Position numbers and translations under genes: made by a program. A DNA stretch of 64,000 bases from an uncultured Oscillibacter sp. (lineage in GTDB: Bacteria > Bacillota > Clostridia > Oscillospirales > Oscillospiraceae): positions 100,967 to 164,966 of the forward strand of contig CAJTJA010000001.1 in the NCBI GenBank assembly GCA_910576845.1. Reading direction: 5' to 3'. Shown in pieces: positions 59,976 to 64,000 of this stretch. The notes below the pieces were generated by a model that worked only from the letters and a program-made list of their open reading frames with translations, was not told where the DNA came from and made no database searches. Position 1 is the first letter of the stretch. Every line of letters starts with the position of its first letter.

Positions 59976-61283
59976 ATGGACTGCTTCAGCCTGTGTCTTG
60001 ACGGACTCTATCTCGCGGGACAGAGTATGACGCATATTCTCTTTACCAGCCGCCTTACCGGGAAAAAGGCAAAAATCCAGCACTTTGCAGCCTACTTCTC
60101 CCTACTTTGCACTGTTGAGCTTATCTCCGCCAAATTCCACCTCGGCGGAATACTGTCTATCGGCGCGGGCGTTCTTGTACTATATGGCATGAGCCGTTTT
60201 GCACTTGAAAATCAGCCGCTCGTGTCCTGGACCGCCGCAGTCCTGTCATTTTACATTTCACAGCTCTCCTTCGGCGTCATCAACTCGGTGGAAACAATCG
60301 CGTTTCCCCATTTCATTGGAAACCCGCTATTATATCCGCTTCTCCTTACCGCTCTGGTTGCTTTTTTTGCAATATGCGCCTTTTGTTATGTCACCATACT
60401 GAAATTTCTGTCTTTGACAGAAACCGTCCAAACACCGTATATTGAATTGCTGCTATTCCCCGGGCTGTTTTTCTTCGCTGCTGAGCTGTATATCCTGCAT
60501 ACGTCCTACAGCTCTCTTTCCTCTTCCCTTTCCCTGGAGGAAACCGGAAAACACAGCGCATTGCTGTTTCTGCAAATTATGGGGCTGTCGGCTCTGCTCT
60601 GTACCCTGTACGCATACCGCCATCTCTGCCAGGGCTTTCAGGCACAGGCGGCGCTGCAATCTTTGACCCAAGCCGCCCAAACACAGAAAATCTATATTGC
60701 CGAAGCACAAACACGCTACGAGCAGACGAAAGCCTTTCGCCACGATATCAAAAATCATCTGTCCGTTCTGGACGGCCTGCTGAACAGCGGAGAGCTGGAG
60801 CAAAGCAAAGCCTATCTAAAAAAGCTGGAAACCGTCTCCGACGCGCTGTCTTTTCCCTATCAGACCGGCAATCCGGTGGTAGATATTCTGCTGGGCGAGA
60901 AGCTGGGGCTGGCACGGGCCAGAGGCGCTGCGGCGGAAGTTTCCCTGCTTCTGCCGAGGCCTTGCGGAATTGACGATTTCGACCTGTGTGTAATTTTCGC
61001 AAACGCACTGGACAACGCGATCAGCGCCTGTCAGTCCGGAGAGGGGGAGCAGACCATTCGCGTCGCCGGAAAGCGGCAAGGCGATTTTTATATGCTGACT
61101 TTTGAAAACACCTGCTCCAGTGAGCCGCTTCCTCCGGCGGGGACCGGGCTCTCCAACATCAAATCGATAGCAGAAAAATACCACGGCGCGGTATTAGCGG
61201 AGAAAACAGGACACTGCTTCTCCTTAAATGTGCTGCTGAACATCTCATTACATCCAGCACGCAATTCAACTCCAAAGGATTGA
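59976..61283 (+). CDS. GHKL sensor histidine kinase (AgrC-like)
   Basis: 435 residues. Six hydrophobic segments cover about residues 10-215. The cytoplasmic part has the phosphoacceptor His in FRHDIKNHLSVLDGLLNSGE and an ATPase domain with the N-box IFANALDNAISACQSGEGEQ and the G-box GTGLSNIKSIAEKY. It forms a two-component pair with the LytTR regulator just upstream. The signal is unknown; no peptide precursor or processing gene is adjacent. Confidence 0.93.
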   Translation: MDCFSLCLDGLYLAGQSMTHILFTSRLTGKKAKIQHFAAYFSLLCTVELISAKFHLGGILSIGAGVLVLYGMSRFALENQPLVSWTAAVLSFYISQLSFGVINSVETIAFPHFIGNPLLYPLLLTALVAFFAICAFCYVTILKFLSLTETVQTPYIELLLFPGLFFFAAELYILHTSYSSLSSSLSLEETGKHSALLFLQIMGLSALLCTLYAYRHLCQGFQAQAALQSLTQAAQTQKIYIAEAQTRYEQTKAFRHDIKNHLSVLDGLLNSGELEQSKAYLKKLETVSDALSFPYQTGNPVVDILLGEKLGLARARGAAAEVSLLLPRPCGIDDFDLCVIFANALDNAISACQSGEGEQTIRVAGKRQGDFYMLTFENTCSSEPLPPAGTGLSNIKSIAEKYHGAVLAEKTGHCFSLNVLLNISLHPARNSTPKD

Positions 61284-61361
61284 AACTCGGTTTCCGGAGT
61301 TGTAAAGTGCAATTGAAAGGTTTCCTTTCAAAAATCCGTCAAGAGGAAAGGAGATGCCGTC

Positions 61362-61835
61362 GTGAACGTACAGATGATGGAAGGACTTCTGGGCGCCAGC
61401 TCCAATATCAAGCTGTCGGGTACGCCTATGAGCGTGTACCGGCAGGCCAGCGCCGAGGGCGACACGGAGAAGATGAAGCGGGCGCTGGGCTACACCGGCG
61501 AGTGTACCGAGAAAGCGGTCAAGTACCAGGAGAAGCTGGATAAGGGCATGAAAGCCGAGGCGGAGGCAGAAAAGGAAAAAGCGAAGCTGGAGCAGGAGGC
61601 CGCCATCGAAAAGCGCCGGGAGGAACGCAAGCGGGCTGAGGAAGGCACAGAATCGGGCCGTCCCCAGGGAACCGATTTGGTTCAGATCAGCGAGGCGGCG
61701 AAAGCGGCGCTGAAGAACAACAAGCCCGTTGAGGCGGCGGAGCCCATTGACAGTGAGCCGGTCACCTATACGCCGGCAGGCGAAATTGCCGCCGCTACGG
61801 TGGAGTCGGAACCGACCGTTTCATTTACCGTGTAA
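61362..61835 (+). CDS. Coiled-coil protein of unknown function (pair member 1)
   Basis: 157 residues without a signal peptide or membrane segment. The N-terminus (SSNIKLSGTPMSVYRQASAE) is followed by a very charged coiled coil (Glu/Lys/Ala-rich, about residues 60-100), then TDLVQISEAAKAALKNN and an acidic tail. The start is GTG at 61362 with AAAGGAG 8 nt upstream. It lies 79 bp after the kinase gene and 14 bp before the next gene. I recall similar pairs in gut Clostridia but know no function. Regulation by the LytTR system is an inference from position. Confidence 0.75.
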   Translation: MNVQMMEGLLGASSNIKLSGTPMSVYRQASAEGDTEKMKRALGYTGECTEKAVKYQEKLDKGMKAEAEAEKEKAKLEQEAAIEKRREERKRAEEGTESGRPQGTDLVQISEAAKAALKNNKPVEAAEPIDSEPVTYTPAGEIAAATVESEPTVSFTV

Positions 61836-61849
61836 AGGAGGAATGACCT

Positions 61850-62410
61850 ATGATGCCGATTTCTGGTGTGAACACCGGCGCAGTCCAGCCTTTAACAACG
61901 GCTGAGAAGGTGCTGGGAGCGTCCAAGGTCCAGAAGCCCGAGGAGGCCCAGGGCCGCCAGCTGAAGCCTGTGATGGACGAATACATTCCGGAGGAGCCCC
62001 AGGAGCCGTCCGGCCGCTATTGGATGGGCAAGGGCGAGGACGGTCAGCCCAAGATCTATTTCGACGATCCGGAGCGGGCGGCGGATGCGCCGAAACAGCC
62101 GGAGGGCACCCCTGAGAAGCCCGAGGCGGACGCCCCCGAGGCCGAGGAACCCGAACCGGCAGGCCAGGGCGCAAAGGGCCCGGAGAGGAAAAAAGACGAG
62201 ACCTGGGAGTGCAATACCGATAAGGTAGATCGCGAAATCGAAAAACTGAAAAAGAAGCGGCAGGAGCTGGAGCAGCGGCTGGGTACCGAGACCGACGAAG
62301 CCAAGATCAAGGATCTGGAGCGCCAGTTGTCCCAGGTGGAGCAGGAGCTGCGGCAGAAGGACAACGATACATACCGAAAACAGCACAGTACATTCACGCG
62401 CCTGAGGTAA
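61850..62410 (+). CDS. Coiled-coil protein of unknown function (pair member 2)
   Basis: 186 residues. The N-terminus is followed by LKPVMDEYIPEEPQEPSGRY and PKIYFDDPERAADA, a Pro/Glu/Ala-rich linker, and a C-terminal coiled coil (CNTDKVDREIEKLKKKRQEL ... QLSQVEQELRQKDNDTYRKQ). The C-terminal block has the look of a conserved family seen in several gut Clostridia. AAAGGAGG precedes the first of two ATGs. It probably works with the preceding coiled-coil protein. No enzyme motif is visible. Confidence 0.78.
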   Translation: MMPISGVNTGAVQPLTTAEKVLGASKVQKPEEAQGRQLKPVMDEYIPEEPQEPSGRYWMGKGEDGQPKIYFDDPERAADAPKQPEGTPEKPEADAPEAEEPEPAGQGAKGPERKKDETWECNTDKVDREIEKLKKKRQELEQRLGTETDEAKIKDLERQLSQVEQELRQKDNDTYRKQHSTFTRLR

Positions 62411-62462
62411 TTTCCACTGTGCCGCGCTCTTTATAGCCAGCACAAAGAATCTTCTGTGCCAG

Positions 62463-62510
62463 AAAAAAGCCCACCACCTTTTCAAAAAGCAAAGGTGATG
62501 GGTGTTTTTT
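62463..62510. terminator. Bidirectional terminator
   Basis: A-run, CCCACCACCTTTT, short loop, AAAGGTGATGGG and a T-run. It ends the coiled-coil pair on the plus strand and the RCC1 remnant on the minus strand. Confidence 0.8.
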
Positions 62511-62560
62511 CGTGGATTACATGCTGCCGCTTATCAAAAGCCGCCCATAACGGAAGAAAA

Positions 62561-63543
62561 TTAGGAGGCCTCGGGAAGTGCCGCCGTTAAACTGAGTTTC
62601 ATAGGAGTAATTTGAGAGTAAGTCACGTCACCTTCTCCTTCTCCGGCCTCTTTTTTATCACCAGTACCGCCGTTTCCAAGTTCACCGTTGAAATTACTGC
62701 CCCAAACCCCAGAGGGAACCATCCCGTTTCACAGCTAAAATTTGGCCGTTACTGCTGAAAGCGGCTACATTATCTAACACTTGTGTTGTAATGATGGTCC
62801 GTCCTTCCAGTGAGGATTTGTCTGCTAGGGCCTGTTCACATAAGACAAATGCGCAGATTTTCGAGCAAATTTTCGCCGGCTGCAAGGCAAAAATTTGCAG
62901 GCGTACTGGCGTACGTCAAAAATTTTTAACGCCGCAGGCGGCAAAATTTGCCGGAAAGATGTGTGTTTGGCCTTATGTGAACAGGCCCTAAGCTCAAAAA
63001 CGTTTCAAAAGAAGTTTTATCCTCTATGCACAAAAGTGTTCCATCCGTCTTGAGAATCATGTTTCCGCCGACGGACGCAACATCATCCATCACCTTTGCC
63101 GGGTTGGCCTTATTGGACAAAAAACCGCTTTCGCCCCAAGTCCAGAGTATCCCATCCGTTTAATAGCGGCGAATTGCCTGCTGGAACAATGGACGGCAGC
63201 AACGCCGTCCATTACTTTCACAGGTTCCGTCTGGTACCGGTTTGCTTCATCCATAATTGCGTTTGCTTTCCCATTGTTGCTCAATTGCCCGTAGGAATTG
63301 TCCCCCCCACATCCAGAGACTTCCATTTGATTTAATCGCAGCAGCAAATCTGCCACCGCAACTGGCAGAAACGATATTATCCATCACTTTCACAAAATTC
63401 ACCGCGTTTTTGCCGCCCGGCACGCCGTTGCCAAGCTGGCCGCACCAGTTATCGCCGCAAATCCATAGTGAGCCGTTCTGGTCAATCACAGCAGAAATTG
63501 CAAGGGCGTTTTCGGGGAAAGTTTGTAAAGGAATGCTTTCATG
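62561..63543 (-). pseudogene. Decayed RCC1-repeat protein gene, interrupted by a MITE-like element
   Basis: Fragments in all three minus-strand frames add up to RCC1/ATS1-type beta-propeller repeats: NGSLWICGDNWCGQLGNG, VKVMDNIVSASCGGRFAAAI, GDNSYGQLSNNGKANA, VKVMDGVAAVHCSSRQFAAI, ANPAKVMDDVASVGGN and, at the end, WGSNFNGELGNGGTGD. I count three single-base frameshifts: in a run of seven G near 63304, near 63162 (after AAIKR) and near 62710 (LWG to WGSN). The element at 62826-62990 splits it further. The 5' end is lost beyond 63543. Intact relatives are usually secreted or surface proteins. Confidence 0.88.
62826..62990. repeat. MITE-like TA-flanked element inserted in the RCC1-like gene
   Basis: A 161-bp element (62828-62988) flanked by TA (62826-62827 and 62989-62990). 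Perfect 17-bp ends GGGCCTGTTCACATAAG and CTTATGTGAACAGGCCC. The core shares CAAGGCAAA, TTTGCAGGCG and TTTTTAACGC with the short elements at 3019 and 50647, though the ends differ. Deleting the element and one TA rejoins codons AGC TTA GCA GAC in frame. Confidence 0.92.
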
Positions 63544-63948
63544 TCAATTTGCGTGCAGCGCCGGCGGACGGCGGATGCGGTGACTGCAATCCCAGCGCGG
63601 CGTGCAGAATCTTACCTAAAAAGCTCCCCTGCCTCCAACCAGCAGGCGTATGGTACCGGCAGCCGGCAATTTACGCTTGCGGGACGGCTGGCCCCGAACC
63701 GCTTTCTCCAACTTGCTCTTAATTACATGGTCAAGAGTAAGTTTGTTAGCATTTATGTGCAGATTTGCTTTCCTACGATAGCCTTACTGGCCGCCGGACA
63801 AAAAAGAACAACAAAAATACACCTCCAGTGTCAGGATGTGTCCTTGACGTTCTCCTTCTGACGCAGGTTATCATCCCATGGACGAGATGCGGAGGCGGAG
63901 CGAAAGCCGGGAAAGCGGTTATTCCTCCGGCGGCACTGGCCCTATGAC
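63544..63948. other. Region without a supported gene
   Basis: It contains stops in all minus-strand frames and only short open stretches, one reading SKLEKAVRGQPSRKRKLPAA on the minus strand. Possibly the decayed 5' part of the RCC1-like gene or of a neighbour; nothing can be assigned. Confidence 0.4.
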
Positions 63949-64000
63949 TAGGCCTTGTTTGAAAAATGTCAAAACACCCAAACAGCGGATCTTTTTCCGC
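63949..64000. repeat. MITE-like element, short type, cut by window edge
   Basis: Begins TA then GGCCTTGTTTGAAAAATGTC. The visible part is the reverse complement of the right half of the copy at 50647 with one or two differences, so this copy is inverted relative to it. Confidence 0.75.

Noticed and set aside
3019..64000. Interspersed repeats considered as a CRISPR array or REP sequences
   Set aside because: The copies are kilobases apart without regular spacers, far longer than REP units, and flanked by TA.

Overview
The window looks like a chromosomal segment of a GC-rich, spore-forming anaerobic Clostridia bacterium, most likely of the Oscillospiraceae (Flavonifractor / Lawsonibacter / Intestinimonas type). 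This is inferred from SpoVT and SpoVAE, RicT, type III glutamine synthetase, indolepyruvate:ferredoxin oxidoreductase, a SAM-I riboswitch, a T-box leader, strong AGGAGG-type ribosome binding sites and the protein sequences. It is mostly ordinary housekeeping and metabolic chromosome. I see no phage, plasmid, CRISPR array, rRNA operon or transposase gene.

Layout. 1-6.4 kb: an edge-truncated BMP-type protein, PTS HPr and Enzyme I, and a sucrose module (amylosucrase-like enzyme plus fructokinase). 7-13 kb: a chemoreceptor with an outward-facing CZB domain, an acetyltransferase, an unknown membrane protein, and metK under a SAM-I riboswitch. 13.3-17.5 kb: a tight operon of a rhomboid-like pseudoprotease, an LtaS-like phosphoglycerol transferase, a membrane protein and a patatin. 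17.5-27.5 kb: pta, an M23/LysM/G5 envelope peptidase, a Na/Pi symporter, malQ, cdd, a NodB-type lipoprotein and a lone spoVAE. 28-37 kb: a glycosyltransferase with an O-antigen-ligase-like protein, ftsH, rlmB and a degenerate P-type ATPase. 37-48 kb: nitrogen assimilation (glnN, T-box-controlled asnB), spoVT, an esterase, a PepSY protein, tRNA-Arg, lrgAB and gap. 48.5-50.2 kb: a three-gene selenium/sulfur transfer set. 50.8-53.8 kb: holB-ricT-HAD. 54.3-58.4 kb: an ior operon with a small protein and an FrhB-like flavoprotein. 59.2-62.4 kb: a LytTR two-component system followed by two coiled-coil proteins. 62.5-64 kb: a decayed RCC1-repeat gene.

The main non-genic feature is a family of short interspersed elements with terminal inverted repeats flanked by TA (about 160 and 216-221 bp classes). 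At least five full copies, one copy cut by the window edge and several relics lie in 64 kb. One copy at 62826-62990 sits inside the RCC1-like gene. Removing it together with one TA restores the reading frame exactly, which is direct evidence that these are, or were, mobile MITE-like elements with TA target duplication, as made by IS630/Tc1/mariner-type transposases. Another copy lies between a probable promoter and holB.

Other points worth a second look are a P-type ATPase that has lost its phosphorylation motif, an HPr without the regulatory Ser46, and an unassigned structured element at 41761-41878.
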